64,000 bases of DNA, from positions 310,001 through 374,000 of the forward strand of contig NZ_JAFCJE010000001.1 of assembly GCF_018131185.1 (NCBI RefSeq). The letters run 5' to 3'. This document shows, piece after piece, positions 1 through 8,754 of this stretch; the first letter of the stretch is position 1; every line of letters begins with the position of its first letter. The translations under genes were made by a program, and so were the position numbers. The stretch comes from Bradyrhizobium diazoefficiens (lineage in GTDB: Bacteria > Pseudomonadota > Alphaproteobacteria > Rhizobiales > Xanthobacteraceae). The notes below the pieces were generated by a model, which had not been told where the DNA came from, did no database searches, and saw nothing but the letters and a program-made list of their open reading frames with translations.

Positions 1-2
1 TC

Positions 3-137
3 CGAGACGACTCGATTGCTCCAGATCCGGCCGATCGGGTCAGCCTTGCTGACCACACGCGCGCGTTGCGCGACGAGATAGAGCGGGCGATCGAACACTT
101 GATGCCGCTAGCGGCGCGGCGGCCCTGCCGCAGGTGA
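3..137 (+). CDS. C-terminal end of an unidentified protein (5' truncated)
   Basis: An open frame enters from the left edge and stops with TGA at 135-137. It gives 44 residues including ADHTRALRDEIERAIEHL, a charged amphipathic helix that looks like a real protein C-terminus. The remaining two plus-strand frames are broken in this stretch. The family is not recognisable from so little sequence. A weak dyad (CGAAAA and TTTTCG, 178-195) follows and could belong to its 3' end. The gap to the next gene otherwise shows nothing I can name. Confidence 0.45.
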   Translation, partial: RDDSIAPDPADRVSLADHTRALRDEIERAIEHLMPLAARRPCRR

Positions 138-322
138 GTTCCCCGTAGAAACGCCGTCGCGCACGTCGTTTTCAACGCGAAAACGCCCGTTTTCGTCGTC
201 TCAAGCAAAAATCAAAGTCGCCTCAGGCGAAAATCAATCGTTCGCGAAAGCTCCGGGCCCGTCCGGGATGCATGGTGTGGTGACCAACGAAGTGCCGGCG
301 CTTTGGCACAACGGAGTTTTCC

Positions 323-1108
323 ATGTCTCAGATTGATCAGATTCATTCGATCCGCCCAGCGATTGCGGGCTCACGTATTTTCAAGGTCGCCGCCTTTCTG
401 TACGGAATTGCGGCTTATCTCGTGTTCTTCGTCACCATTCTCTACGCCATCGGCTTCGTCATGGGGGTGATGGTACCCAAGACCATCGATACAGGAACGC
501 AGACTCCGCCGGTTGAAGCCATCATCGTCAATCTGCTCCTGATGTCGCTGTTCGCCATTCAGCACAGCGTGATGGCGCGCCAGCAGTTCAAGGCGTGGTG
601 GACGCAGTTCGTCCCCAAGCCGGTCGAGCGAAGCACCTATGTGCTGCTGGCAAGCCTGTCATTGCTTCTCCTGTTCTGGCAGTGGCGTCCCTTGCCGTCG
701 GTGATATGGAACGTCGAGAATCCGGATCTTGCGGTGACACTGGTCACGCTGTCCTTCGCCGGCTGGGTGCTGGTGTTCACCTCGACCTTCATCATCAACC
801 ATTTCGAATTGTTCGGATTGCATCAGGTGACCAACCACCTGGCCGGGAAGGAGATGACGCCGCCGCGCTTCAAGACGCCGCTGCTCTACAAGTTCGTGCG
901 CCATCCGATCTATCTCGGATTCATCATTGCGTTCTGGGCGGCGCCGACCATGACCGCGGGTCATCTGCTGTTCGCGGCCGTCACCACGCTCTACATCTTC
1001 GTCGGCATCGCGCTGGAGGAGCGCGACCTCGTCGCTCTCTTCGGTGACGAGTACCGGCAGTACAAGCAACGGGTCTCCATGCTCATTCCCTGGCGCAGGT
1101 CAGTTTAA
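323..1108 (+). CDS. mddA: methanethiol S-methyltransferase, MddA family
   Basis: A 261-residue integral membrane protein of the NnrU/isoprenylcysteine methyltransferase-like fold. Hydrophobic helices lie near residues 25-48, 65-80, 105-120, 140-158 and 195-230. The conserved C-terminal part carries the VRHPIYLGF and EERDLVALFGDEY motifs typical of this SAM-dependent methyltransferase superfamily. The NHFELFGL stretch and the overall length fit MddA, which methylates methanethiol to dimethyl sulfide, a route described in Pseudomonas and in Bradyrhizobium. The start is the ATG at 323, behind a weak GGAG. It stands alone with no co-directional partner. Another membrane methyltransferase of the same fold remains possible. 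Confidence 0.75.
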   Translation: MSQIDQIHSIRPAIAGSRIFKVAAFLYGIAAYLVFFVTILYAIGFVMGVMVPKTIDTGTQTPPVEAIIVNLLLMSLFAIQHSVMARQQFKAWWTQFVPKPVERSTYVLLASLSLLLLFWQWRPLPSVIWNVENPDLAVTLVTLSFAGWVLVFTSTFIINHFELFGLHQVTNHLAGKEMTPPRFKTPLLYKFVRHPIYLGFIIAFWAAPTMTAGHLLFAAVTTLYIFVGIALEERDLVALFGDEYRQYKQRVSMLIPWRRSV

Positions 1109-1243
1109 TGTCGGCCTCGCGGCAGCAGCATCAACGGGCCGACGAAGATCGGCCTCATCCAAAGGAGGCGCGTTAGCGCCGTCGCGAAGGACGAGGCGTG
1201 CGCTCGGCGCTCTCCAAAGCGCGGCTTCTGCATCATATCGAGA

Positions 1244-1262
1244 GGGCGGCAGTACGCCGCCC
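1244..1262 (-). terminator. stem-loop after the small Cys-rich secreted protein gene
   Basis: GGGCGGC (1244-1250) and GCCGCCC (1256-1262) form a perfect 7-bp GC stem with a 5-nt loop between the converging genes at 1108 and 1289. No clear T run follows on either strand, so it is only a candidate transcription-end hairpin. Confidence 0.4.
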
Positions 1263-1288
1263 CCTCCTTCTTCAGGCAGAACGACGGA

Positions 1289-1513
1289 TCAGCCGCCGCG
1301 CGATTCGACGACCTTGCGGCAGGAGTCCGAGAGCTTCGACTTGTTCTCGCGCAGACAGGCGTTCATCTGTGGCGGCTTGCCGACATGTTCGGCGCAGAAC
1401 TTTCCGGCATCACCGCGGCAGGCCATTTGCTCCTGAACCGATGGACCGGATTGCGCGGCAGCGGGCAGGACGGCGGCAGTCAGCAGCAGCGCGGCAAGAG
1501 CTGAAATCTTCAT
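1289..1513 (-). CDS. small secreted Cys-containing protein
   Basis: A 74-residue protein starting with MKISALAALLLTAAVLPAAAQ, a clear Sec signal peptide cleaved after AAAQ near residue 21. The mature part (about 53 residues) has Cys at 32, 40, 53 and 65 in a spacing (C-x7-C-x12-C-x11-C) like the Cys-rich GLG1-type repeat found in short periplasmic proteins of rhizobia. Two disulfides are likely. A longer in-frame start at 1606 exists, but the signal peptide decides for the ATG at 1513. Function is unknown. Confidence 0.7.
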   Translation of the reverse strand: MKISALAALLLTAAVLPAAAQSGPSVQEQMACRGDAGKFCAEHVGKPPQMNACLRENKSKLSDSCRKVVESRGG

Positions 1514-1749
1514 GAAGCACCTCATTGGATCGGCGTTGGTCCCGACCGGGATCAATCGGCCCGGACCATTCCGCGAAGGCCGCTCACGGGTCCATGCCAT
1601 GTTCATGGCATCGGCGCCGCCGTGCGGTCACGGCATCCCCCATCTTCATGGCATGTATCCGCGCGCCGACTTTTGCCATTCAGGCTGCACCTCGGCTGCG
1701 AAATCCGGTGATTGCATCGGAGCGCCGAACGGAAGCAGGAGAGCGAAGG

Positions 1750-2031
1750 ATGTCGAAGAAAGCTGGAACGCTGAGCGCGGGGTTGACGGCCATGGCGCTG
1801 GCCGGCGCGGCGATGGTGTCGCTGGGCACGAGCCCGGCGCAGGCGGTGGTCTATTGCAAGACCGTCGGCGTGCCCAAGGGCTGCGTGGTGCGGCCGACTG
1901 CGGTGGTGGTGGGAGCCCCGGTCGCGAGGGCCGCGGTCGCAACCCCCGGCGTCGGTGCGCCCGGTGTCGGCGTGCGGGCGGGAACGCCGATGAATCGTGG
2001 CGGCCCGGTCAATCGCGTCGGCGTGCGCTGA
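1750..2031 (+). CDS. small secreted hypothetical protein, Val/Ala/Gly-rich
   Basis: A 93-residue protein with a Sec signal peptide (residues 1-33, hydrophobic core AMALAGAAMVSLG, cleavage after SPAQA). The mature start has two Cys (VYCKTVGVPKGC). A low-complexity Val/Ala/Gly/Pro/Arg tail follows. A GGAG ahead of the ATG at 1750 supports this start over longer upstream reading. Short proteins of this kind are common in Bradyrhizobium, but no function is known to me. Confidence 0.6.
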   Translation: MSKKAGTLSAGLTAMALAGAAMVSLGTSPAQAVVYCKTVGVPKGCVVRPTAVVVGAPVARAAVATPGVGAPGVGVRAGTPMNRGGPVNRVGVR

Positions 2032-2166
2032 TATTTCCATTCGATTGAATTGATTGCATCGCTTCGGGCCAGGGCCTTGCGGACGAACGCCCCCCGTCCT
2101 CCGCAGGCAAATCATCCGGCCCGTTCCCTCTCTCCGCGTGCCCCACACGTTCGGAGAGGGGGCCTT

Positions 2167-4113
2167 TCAGCCCGCGGCCGCGTCGCTGTCGGGAAAGCGC
2201 TGCGGCAATTGCAGCCGCACGCGCGTGCCGGACGCATCCGAACTCAGATCGAGCACCGCACCGCAGCGCGCGGCGCGGCTTCTCATGTTGCGCAAGCCGC
2301 GCGCGGTTTGGCCCGCGCTGGCGGCCTCGCCATGGCCGCCCGGCGCGAAACCATGGCCGTCGTCGGTCACGCTGATCACGCCGTATGGCCCCTGGTCCCC
2401 GTCGAGCGTGTCGATGGTGACCGCGATGCGGCGGGCCTCTGCGTGCTTGACCGCATTGGTCACGGCCTCGTCGAGGATGCGCACGATCTGGATGACGTGC
2501 CATGGCCTGAGCTCGGGATGCAGCGGCAGGCCTTGCGGCGTCGCCACGCGCCAGTCGAGCGTGATGTCGTGCGGCCGCAATTGCGCGCTCGCGCGTTCGC
2601 GCCAGGAGCCGAGGGCGAGCATCAGGTCGCCGCCGATGTCGTCCATGGAATCGATGACGAGACGCAGATCCTTCAGCGCGGCACGGGCGGCGTCGGTGAT
2701 GGTCGCGCCCTCATGTCCGCGCTCGGACAGCGCGACGATGCTGACGAGCTGGCCGCCGAGGCCGTCATGCAGGTCGCGCATCAGGCGCGTGCGCTCGTTG
2801 GCGAGTGCGGCGGCGCGCGCACGCTCCTCCTCGCGGGCAAAGCTCGCCTTCAGCCGCTCCTCGGCCTCGCGCACCCGCGTCACGAGCTGGCCGGCAAAGC
2901 TGTCGACCTGGTTCAGCGCGCGGGCAAAGCGCCAGGTCAACCCGGCGCCGATCGCGACCAGCATCGCCGAATAGGACAGGCGCGAGACGAAGATGCGATC
3001 GTTGCTCACGATCTCGAGCACGGTGAGCATGTCCTGGATCCAGCAGACCAGCACGATGGTCACGGCACAGCCGATCGTGAAGCTCGCCGCGTCCTGCCGC
3101 CGCACCACCGCGGTTGCCGTGACGCAGGCCATCAGGACCAAGCAGAGCCCGACGGTGGGGATGCCGAGCACCAGAAAGAGGATGCGCGGCAGCGGCGGGC
3201 CCCCGATCAGCCCGACCACGAACACGATGATTCCAGGCACGAACAGCAGCATGGCGTAGCGCGGCCAGCGCCAGCCGAAGAACAGTACGGCGAACATGAC
3301 GATCAGCGCGCTCTCGGTCGGCGCGGACGCCAGCAGCACTGCGGCCAGCCGGGACACGGCGGCCGGCGGCACCGGCGGCGGCGCGAAGGCCTGCACCACG
3401 CCGAGCACCATCGCGGCAGCCAGCACGCCGTAGACCGGCTCATGGCGCCGCATCAGCCACATGATCGCGAGGATGACGGCCAGGATCGACTGCCAGGCCG
3501 AGAACACCACGGGGAGCGTGACGAACAGCAGCGTGCGCGTCTCATAGGCCGGGCGCAAGGCCGCGTCCGGCCCGACATAGACCGTGTCGAGAAAGCCCTT
3601 GAGCGGTCCCCATACGAACAGCCGCACCGTGATCTCGTTGCTGCCCTCGCGCAACAGCGATGCGGGGATCGCTGCGATCTGCGGCGTGTTGCGGTCGGGC
3701 CGGTTGGCATTGGCATCGCGCCGGGAGTCGAGCACGACGACGCCGCCGACGGCGACCTCCACCGCGTTGCTGAAGCGCGGCAGGTACACCGACCATCCCG
3801 ACGCCGCGTCGCCGCTACGGAACGTGAAGGCGCCGGTGTAGAGCGGCGGATCGGCCAGCGAATGGCGCGACGCCGTGAAATGCGGCAGCGTCACGGGCAG
3901 CGTCACGCCCTCTTCCCGCAGCGAAAACCCGCTTAGCGCGAAATCGTCGGGATCGCTCGGCTGCAGCAGCCGCAGCCCCAGAACGGTGGCGATCACGATC
4001 AGGGCCTGCAGCAGCAGATAGGGCACGAGGCGCGAGGTGATCAGTCGGCGCCGCGGTCGCGTGGGTGCCTTTGCAGGTGCCTTCGAGGACGCCTTGGCCG
4101 CGATCTCGCTCAC
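2167..4113 (-). CDS. membrane sensor histidine kinase, NarL/HisKA_3 type
   Basis: A 648-residue kinase. One N-terminal helix (about 30-50) is followed by a ~140-residue extracytoplasmic domain of beta-rich character. A multi-helix membrane block (about 190-400) comes next, a layout like 7TM-DISM receptors. The HisKA_3 phospho-acceptor is in MRDLHDGLGGQ (His449), the N box in DEAVTNAVKHAEA (about 548-560), and the ATP lid motifs are DDGHGF and GLRNM. It starts with GTG at 4113, and its first bases overlap the stop of the response regulator gene (GTGA), so the two are translationally coupled. The ligand is unknown. Confidence 0.88.
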   Translation of the reverse strand: MSEIAAKASSKAPAKAPTRPRRRLITSRLVPYLLLQALIVIATVLGLRLLQPSDPDDFALSGFSLREEGVTLPVTLPHFTASRHSLADPPLYTGAFTFRSGDAASGWSVYLPRFSNAVEVAVGGVVVLDSRRDANANRPDRNTPQIAAIPASLLREGSNEITVRLFVWGPLKGFLDTVYVGPDAALRPAYETRTLLFVTLPVVFSAWQSILAVILAIMWLMRRHEPVYGVLAAAMVLGVVQAFAPPPVPPAAVSRLAAVLLASAPTESALIVMFAVLFFGWRWPRYAMLLFVPGIIVFVVGLIGGPPLPRILFLVLGIPTVGLCLVLMACVTATAVVRRQDAASFTIGCAVTIVLVCWIQDMLTVLEIVSNDRIFVSRLSYSAMLVAIGAGLTWRFARALNQVDSFAGQLVTRVREAEERLKASFAREEERARAAALANERTRLMRDLHDGLGGQLVSIVALSERGHEGATITDAARAALKDLRLVIDSMDDIGGDLMLALGSWRERASAQLRPHDITLDWRVATPQGLPLHPELRPWHVIQIVRILDEAVTNAVKHAEARRIAVTIDTLDGDQGPYGVISVTDDGHGFAPGGHGEAASAGQTARGLRNMRSRAARCGAVLDLSSDASGTRVRLQLPQRFPDSDAAAG

Positions 4114-4799
4114 AGCTTGATCAGGCCTTGCTGCACCGCCTCGAACACCGCTTCGCTGCGCGTGTGCACCTCGAGCTTGCGATAGATGTTCTTGATGTGG
4201 CCGGGCACGGTCTGCTTGGACAGGCCGAGATGGCTGGCGATCTCGGCATAGCTGAAGCCTTTGGCGATGCCCCAGAGGATGTCGATCTCGCGCGGCGTCA
4301 GCCTCGCCGTGTTCAGCGCGGGGCCGGGCGGCGGCTCTGCCGAGCTCTGCGCCGCACCTTGCGTCCTGCGCACGATGAAGCGCGCGATCGAGGCCGAGAT
4401 CGGCGAATGGCCGGCGACGAGATCGCGCACGGTGGTGGCGATGTCGGTTGGGAAGGCGTCCTTGAGCAGATAACCGGTGGCGCCGACCGTGATCGCGGAG
4501 ATCACGCTTTCCTCGTCCCCCAGCGCCGAGATCACCATGATCTCGGTGTCGGGAAAGCGCTGTCGCGTTTCGCGAATCAGCTCGATGCCGTGGCCGTCGG
4601 GCAGCCGCAGATCGGTCAGCAGCACGCGCGGCGCGCCGCCGGCAAGCGCAGACCGGGCTTCACCAAGCGTGCCGGCGCTGCGCACCTCGTAGCCGGCCTT
4701 CACCAGCGCATCCTGTAGCCGCCAGCAGGTCGGCGCGTCGTCCTCGACGAGGAGGATGGTGATGGTGTCACCCGTCTCGCCCTGTTCGGTCATGATCAT
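4110..4799 (-). CDS. LuxR/NarL-family response regulator
   Basis: A 229-residue regulator with a receiver domain (about 14-130, phospho-acceptor Asp63 in LLTDLRLPDG, conserved Lys in YLLKDAF). A C-terminal LuxR-type helix-turn-helix (about 163-225) carries LTPREIDIL and HIKNIYRKL. The start is the ATG at 4799 or the one two codons on at 4793; longer reading to 5006 lacks domain support. It is the first gene of a two-gene operon with the kinase downstream, its obvious partner. Target genes are not evident from the window. Confidence 0.88.
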   Translation of the reverse strand: MIMTEQGETGDTITILLVEDDAPTCWRLQDALVKAGYEVRSAGTLGEARSALAGGAPRVLLTDLRLPDGHGIELIRETRQRFPDTEIMVISALGDEESVISAITVGATGYLLKDAFPTDIATTVRDLVAGHSPISASIARFIVRRTQGAAQSSAEPPPGPALNTARLTPREIDILWGIAKGFSYAEIASHLGLSKQTVPGHIKNIYRKLEVHTRSEAVFEAVQQGLIKL

Positions 4800-4865
4800 G
4801 GCCCCGCGACCCGCGTGTCCCCCGCGGCGCAAGACAAGTTTAGCCGGACCGGGGATGAGGGGACA

Positions 4866-4879
4866 CCCATAATCATGGG
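4866..4879. promoter_or_regulatory. short dyad in the promoter region of the two-component operon
   Basis: CCCAT-AATC-ATGGG lies about 70 bp upstream of the response regulator start, within the otherwise gene-free stretch 4800-5102. It could be an autoregulatory site for the LuxR-type regulator, but a 5-bp arm can arise by chance. Nothing else recognisable was seen in that stretch. Confidence 0.25.
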
Positions 4880-5102
4880 GGCGGCGATAACTCAGTCCGG
4901 GGTCAGGCGTGGAGGGTTGGTTGCGCCTGGGCGAGCGCGCGTCCTCGTCGTTCGCGCTGCAATCGGGGCGCTGATGAGGTCTGCTCTGCCCCAGATACCG
5001 GGCCATTGTGGCAGCTCATCGAACGTCCGAGTTGGCCAGAAGCAGACTTGAGTCGCCAATGTCCCAACGCTATCCGCCCTATGTAGCCTTCGATCTCTGC
5101 CT

Positions 5103-5585
5103 CTACTTCGGAGACCTAACATCGATGTTGTAAAACGCTTCCATTAACCAGCGACCATCTCGCCGCACAAAAACTTCCATAAGCTGCGTTCTGCTTACGC
5201 CATCACCTGATAGAGCAGCGCCGCTGGGTGTGTCCTTGAGGCCGTGTATCTCGTTATCGATATCCACGATGGCTACGTCGCCCGTGATGAAACGAAGCCG
5301 TCGAATGTTTTGTTTTTTTGTCGTTCCTTTGAAGATGCCCGCCAAGATTTGAACCTGTCGTTGGCAGAAAACCTCTTTGCCAGACATATCAGTTCCCGAT
5401 GTATTGAACGCCGAGATGTCCAGTGCCGCCGATTGGCAAAAGCGGGATCCATCGCCATCGTTCCATGCGGACACTTGCTCTGCAACAATGGCGCGTATAG
5501 CCGCTTCCCCAGCACCATCTTGTGCGTTTGCGGAATGCGAAATCACAGTAGTCACCAAGATCAGAACAAGGCGATTTTTCAACAT
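5103..5585 (-). CDS. secreted SnoaL-like (NTF2-fold) protein
   Basis: A 160-residue protein with an N-terminal signal peptide (MLKNRLVLILVTTVISHSANAQ). An NTF2/SnoaL-type domain follows: AAIRAIVAEQVSAWNDGDGSRFCQ at its start and the closing strand RRDGRWLMEAFYNIDVR are typical of the SgcJ/DUF4440 group. The ATG at 5585 is preferred because GAGG sits 8 nt before it; a GTG at 5594 is in frame. Base composition is visibly more AT-rich than that of its neighbours. Substrate, if any, is unknown. Confidence 0.65.
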   Translation of the reverse strand: MLKNRLVLILVTTVISHSANAQDGAGEAAIRAIVAEQVSAWNDGDGSRFCQSAALDISAFNTSGTDMSGKEVFCQRQVQILAGIFKGTTKKQNIRRLRFITGDVAIVDIDNEIHGLKDTPSGAALSGDGVSRTQLMEVFVRRDGRWLMEAFYNIDVRSPK

Positions 5586-5967
5586 GATCAACACCTCAAC
5601 GCCGGGAGGAGCGGGGCCGTCAAGAGCGTCGCAATGACGTTGTCAATTCAAATACGAAATTGCTCTGGCGAAAAATCAGGATTGCGGTCGGTCGTCGTAG
5701 TTGTCGTAGTGTTCGGTATCTAGCTATCTGAACCGAGCACCGCCTATCTGCCGCTGTGGCGAAACGCAATCCTCTCCCCATTCTGTACGAAGGTCGGACT
5801 GGGAGGCAAGGTCTTCAGGCCAAGTTGGCCAACCAAAATGTCCGCTTCAAGTCAAAAATTGCCCTCAACATGTCCGCTTGGGTCATAAGTCGCCGATCAC
5901 GATCACGCGGGGTAACTTCCGCTTTGCTTTGCGGACCCGACGTTAGGAGTGCGCACCCCAGCCCGGC
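5586..5967. other. gene-free, relatively AT-rich stretch
   Basis: No convincing coding frame on either strand. The 10-mer ATGTCCGCTT occurs twice about 32 bp apart (around 5839 and 5872), a motif I associate with decayed intergenic copies in Bradyrhizobiaceae. The composition resembles the preceding gene, so the two may be one acquired segment. No terminal repeats or transposase remnant were found. Confidence 0.4.
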
Positions 5968-6201
5968 TCAGGAAAGATCACCCCGCGGCGGCGGATAGCG
6001 CCGGGCCAGCATCGATAGCGGCAGACGCCGTTCGTCTTGCGGCAGTTCCAGATAGGCGAGTACGAGCGGCCGCTTCCAGTCGCCCACACCGAAATCCATA
6101 GTCATCCACTTCTGCGGCTCGGGGCCTTCGAGGCCCCGCACCCAGACGAAATAGCGGGGAAGGTCGTCGGTGTCGGCTTCCGTCGTGCGTCTCCTGGCCA
6201 T
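5968..6201 (-). CDS. small conserved-looking hypothetical protein
   Basis: A 77-residue cytoplasmic protein starting MARRRTTEADTDDLPRYF. The middle is rich in aromatic residues (FVWVRGLEGPEPQKWMTMDFG), and the end is ARRYPPPRGDLS. There is no signal peptide, membrane segment or motif that I recognise. Amino-acid usage and codon choice look coding. The ATG at 6201 is chosen because the upstream extension is Cys/Trp-rich and unlike a protein N-terminus. Confidence 0.5.
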   Translation of the reverse strand: MARRRTTEADTDDLPRYFVWVRGLEGPEPQKWMTMDFGVGDWKRPLVLAYLELPQDERRLPLSMLARRYPPPRGDLS

Positions 6202-6314
6202 CGAAGCTGTCCCGCTGCACCAACAATCATTGCAGCACGATATAGGAAGTATCCGGGCGAAGTCGAACGCCATGCGGATTCAGGAAGCTGCCCGCACGTG
6301 CCGGCGAGCGGCCG

Positions 6315-7181
6315 TCAGGATTCGATCCGCTCCAGAAATGATCGCGTCAGCGAGACAACCTCATCGAGGTTGGTTTCAAGCAGCCAATGGCCGCCATCCA
6401 GGAGATGCAGTTCGGCGTCCGGCAGGTCACGCAGATAGGCTCGCGCAGACTGTTCGGGCATGTAATGATCTTGCGGCCCCCACACGATCAATGTCGGCGG
6501 CTTGTGCTGCTGAAGATAGCGGCGGTGCTCGGCAAACCATTGGCGGTTCGCCTTGAGGCCGAACAGAACGTCTGCCGCGGCGTCCTTTCGCCGCTCGGTC
6601 ATCAGCGACCAGTGCAATTGCCAAAGATCCGGTGCGATGAGGCCCACCAGATCTGAACGCACGTGGTTGAGGAACTCGTCGCGGAAATTGTCCTCAGTGA
6701 CGGCCGCCCGCATCGCGGCACGCAATTCCTCGTCGGGCAGCGACCAGGACTTCTCGATGTCGGCGTATTTCGGGCCCAGCGCATCTTCGTAAGGGATGTC
6801 ACCGTTCTGAATGATCTGGGCCACCACCCTCTCGGGCCGCATGATCGCCAACCTGGCTCCGACCGGTGAGCCGAAATCATGAAGGTAGATCACGAAGCGC
6901 TCGATCTTCAGCTCCGTCACGAACTGGTCGAGCCAGCTGGCGTAGCCGTCGAAGCCATAGTCGAAGTCATCGGGTGTCCCGCTATAGCCGAACGCGGGAT
7001 AGTCAGGAGCGATCAGTCGCCATTTGTCGGCCAGTCTCGGCATCAGATTGCGGAATTCGTAGGATGAGCAGGGATAGCCGTGCGGCAGGAGAACGACGGG
7101 CGCGCGTTCTGGTCCTGCTTCGCGGTAAAAAGTGTCCACCGATCCGATCTGAACCCTGCGATGTCTGACGCGTGTGTCCAT
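6315..7181 (-). CDS. alpha/beta hydrolase, epoxide hydrolase/haloalkane dehalogenase type
   Basis: A 288-residue alpha/beta hydrolase. HGYP (about 34-37) is the oxyanion-hole motif. The nucleophile elbow is LHDFGSPVG with Asp102 in place of Ser, which is the epoxide hydrolase/dehalogenase pattern. A late GGHW (His) and VWGPQDHYMP supply the remaining catalytic residues. A strong AAGGAAG precedes the ATG at 7181. It is divergently transcribed from the VOC protein gene, sharing about 145 bp of upstream DNA. The substrate cannot be read from the sequence. Confidence 0.8.
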   Translation of the reverse strand: MDTRVRHRRVQIGSVDTFYREAGPERAPVVLLPHGYPCSSYEFRNLMPRLADKWRLIAPDYPAFGYSGTPDDFDYGFDGYASWLDQFVTELKIERFVIYLHDFGSPVGARLAIMRPERVVAQIIQNGDIPYEDALGPKYADIEKSWSLPDEELRAAMRAAVTEDNFRDEFLNHVRSDLVGLIAPDLWQLHWSLMTERRKDAAADVLFGLKANRQWFAEHRRYLQQHKPPTLIVWGPQDHYMPEQSARAYLRDLPDAELHLLDGGHWLLETNLDEVVSLTRSFLERIES

Positions 7182-7327
7182 GTTCGCTTCCTTTGTACAT
7201 AAAGCGCCCTTTGCGGAAGGGGTTCCCCGGCATTCCATCTGTTCGCGCCGGGTAGAACACGCGTGGTTCGGACGGAACAACGATCGCAAGCGACCGTTAC
7301 GAACGACATTGGAACGGGGAGGTGGTC

Positions 7328-7705
7328 TTGATCCACCATGTCTCGGTCGGCACGAATGATGTCGAACGCTCGAAGCGCTTTTACGATGCCGTCTTGCCCA
7401 TTCTCGGCATTGTTCCGATGGCCGAGGACGAGGGTGGACTGGGGTACGGAAGCGGCACCTTTCACTTCAGCGTTCAGGTTCCGATCGACGGACAGCCTGC
7501 GACCGTCGGCAACGGCTCGCATATCGCCTTCGCCGTCGAAAACCGTTCGATGGTTGATCGATTTCACGCAGCAGCATTGAAGCACGGCGGCAGCGACGAT
7601 GGCGCTCCGGGGCTGCGGCCGAATTACGATCCCAACTACTATGGGGCGTTTGTCCGCGATCCGGATGATCACGAGATCGAGGCCGTGACCTATTCAGCGA
7701 AATAG
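7328..7705 (+). CDS. VOC-family (glyoxalase/bleomycin-resistance fold) protein
   Basis: A ~125-residue single VOC module: the opening IHHVSVGTNDVERSKRFYDAVL, a central HFSVQVP strand, SHIAFAV, and the closing FVRDPDDHEIEAV. Metal-ligand candidates are the first-strand His, the His of SHIAF and the Glu near the end. GGGGAGG at 7315-7321 is well spaced for the TTG at 7328 and too close for the GTG at 7322, so I chose TTG. It is followed 19 bp later by the arginase-fold gene and is probably co-transcribed with it. Confidence 0.75.
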   Translation: MIHHVSVGTNDVERSKRFYDAVLPILGIVPMAEDEGGLGYGSGTFHFSVQVPIDGQPATVGNGSHIAFAVENRSMVDRFHAAALKHGGSDDGAPGLRPNYDPNYYGAFVRDPDDHEIEAVTYSAK

Positions 7706-7724
7706 TCGCGAGCGGGAGGCGCCC

Positions 7725-8651
7725 ATGTCGACCATTTCCTATGCCATCATCGAAGCTCCTTCCACGCTGGGCCTGGCGACCGACGGTGTGGAGCGCTTGC
7801 CCGAGCAACTCTTGGACCTTGGATTTGCCGAGCGCATCGGCGCGCGACGCGCCGCGCGGCTGGCGGTGCCGCCGAAGGACCCGGCGCCCGATCCCGAGAC
7901 CGGCACATTGAACGCCAGGGCACTTGCCGCGTGGTCCCCCAAGCTCGCCGACGCGGTGGAAGCGGTGCTTGACGCGGGTGAATTTCCGGTGGTGCTGGGC
8001 GGCGATTGCACGATCCTGCTGGGCTCGATGCTCGCGTTGCGACGGCGCGGCCGCTACGGCCTGTTCTTCATCGACGGTCACGCCGATTTCTTCCAGCCCG
8101 AGGCGGAGCCCAACGGTGAGGGCGCTTCGATGGAGCTCGCTTTCGTGTGCGGCTTCGGTCCCTCGCTCCTGGCAGACATCGAAGGTCGCGCTCCTCTGGT
8201 CCGCGCTGAAGACGCTGTCGCGTTCGCGTATCGCGATCACCGGGATCAGGAGGAGTACGGGAGTCAGCCGCTTCCCGAAGTGCTCAAGGCGCTGGATCTC
8301 CCCGCAGTGCGCGCAAGAGGTATCGAGGCCGCTGCGTGCGAGGCGGTCGATCACCTGACGCGAGCCGAACTGGACGGCTTCTTCATCCATCTCGACGCCG
8401 ACTGTCTCGACGACGCCGTCATGCCGGCTGTCGATTTTCGCGTGCCGGGCGGGTTGTCGTGGCACGAGTTGTCGACCGCGCTCCGCGTTGCCCTGGCGAG
8501 CGGCAAGGCGGTCGGCCTCGAGATCACCATCTACAATCCGCACCTGGATGCAGACGGCAGCGCCGGGCGCGGCCTCGCCGATTTGCTCGCAGCCACGCTC
8601 GGAACAGCAGCACCGACACGGCGACCAACCAGCGCTCGCCGGCGCAGCTGA
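7725..8651 (+). CDS. arginase/ureohydrolase-superfamily protein
   Basis: A 308-residue arginase-fold enzyme. The metal motifs are visible: GGDC (about 92-95), DGHADF (about 117-122) and LDADCLDD (about 223-230). In arginase, agmatinase and formimidoylglutamase the first motif is usually GGDH, whose His binds manganese; here it is Cys. The other Asp/His ligands are kept. The protein therefore may use a changed metal site or act on a different guanidino/amide substrate. It lies just downstream of the VOC gene. Calling it an arginase in the strict sense is not justified. Confidence 0.75.
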   Translation: MSTISYAIIEAPSTLGLATDGVERLPEQLLDLGFAERIGARRAARLAVPPKDPAPDPETGTLNARALAAWSPKLADAVEAVLDAGEFPVVLGGDCTILLGSMLALRRRGRYGLFFIDGHADFFQPEAEPNGEGASMELAFVCGFGPSLLADIEGRAPLVRAEDAVAFAYRDHRDQEEYGSQPLPEVLKALDLPAVRARGIEAAACEAVDHLTRAELDGFFIHLDADCLDDAVMPAVDFRVPGGLSWHELSTALRVALASGKAVGLEITIYNPHLDADGSAGRGLADLLAATLGTAAPTRRPTSARRRS

Positions 8652-8754
8652 GCGGACTCCGAACGACAGCGTGGGATGTCTGCCGGGCCGGCCACGCGGG
8701 ACCGGAGGTTGGTCCAAAAGATTCTGGTTGACCGAAATTCGGAAATATCGTATA

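Noticed and set aside
303..322. TGGCAC upstream of mddA as a sigma-54 promoter
   Set aside because: The -12 TTGC element is missing at the required spacing, and the motif touches the start codon region.
2050..3936. 628-codon open frame on the plus strand
   Set aside because: Antisense to the histidine kinase. The translation is low-complexity Arg/Ala/His and matches no family.
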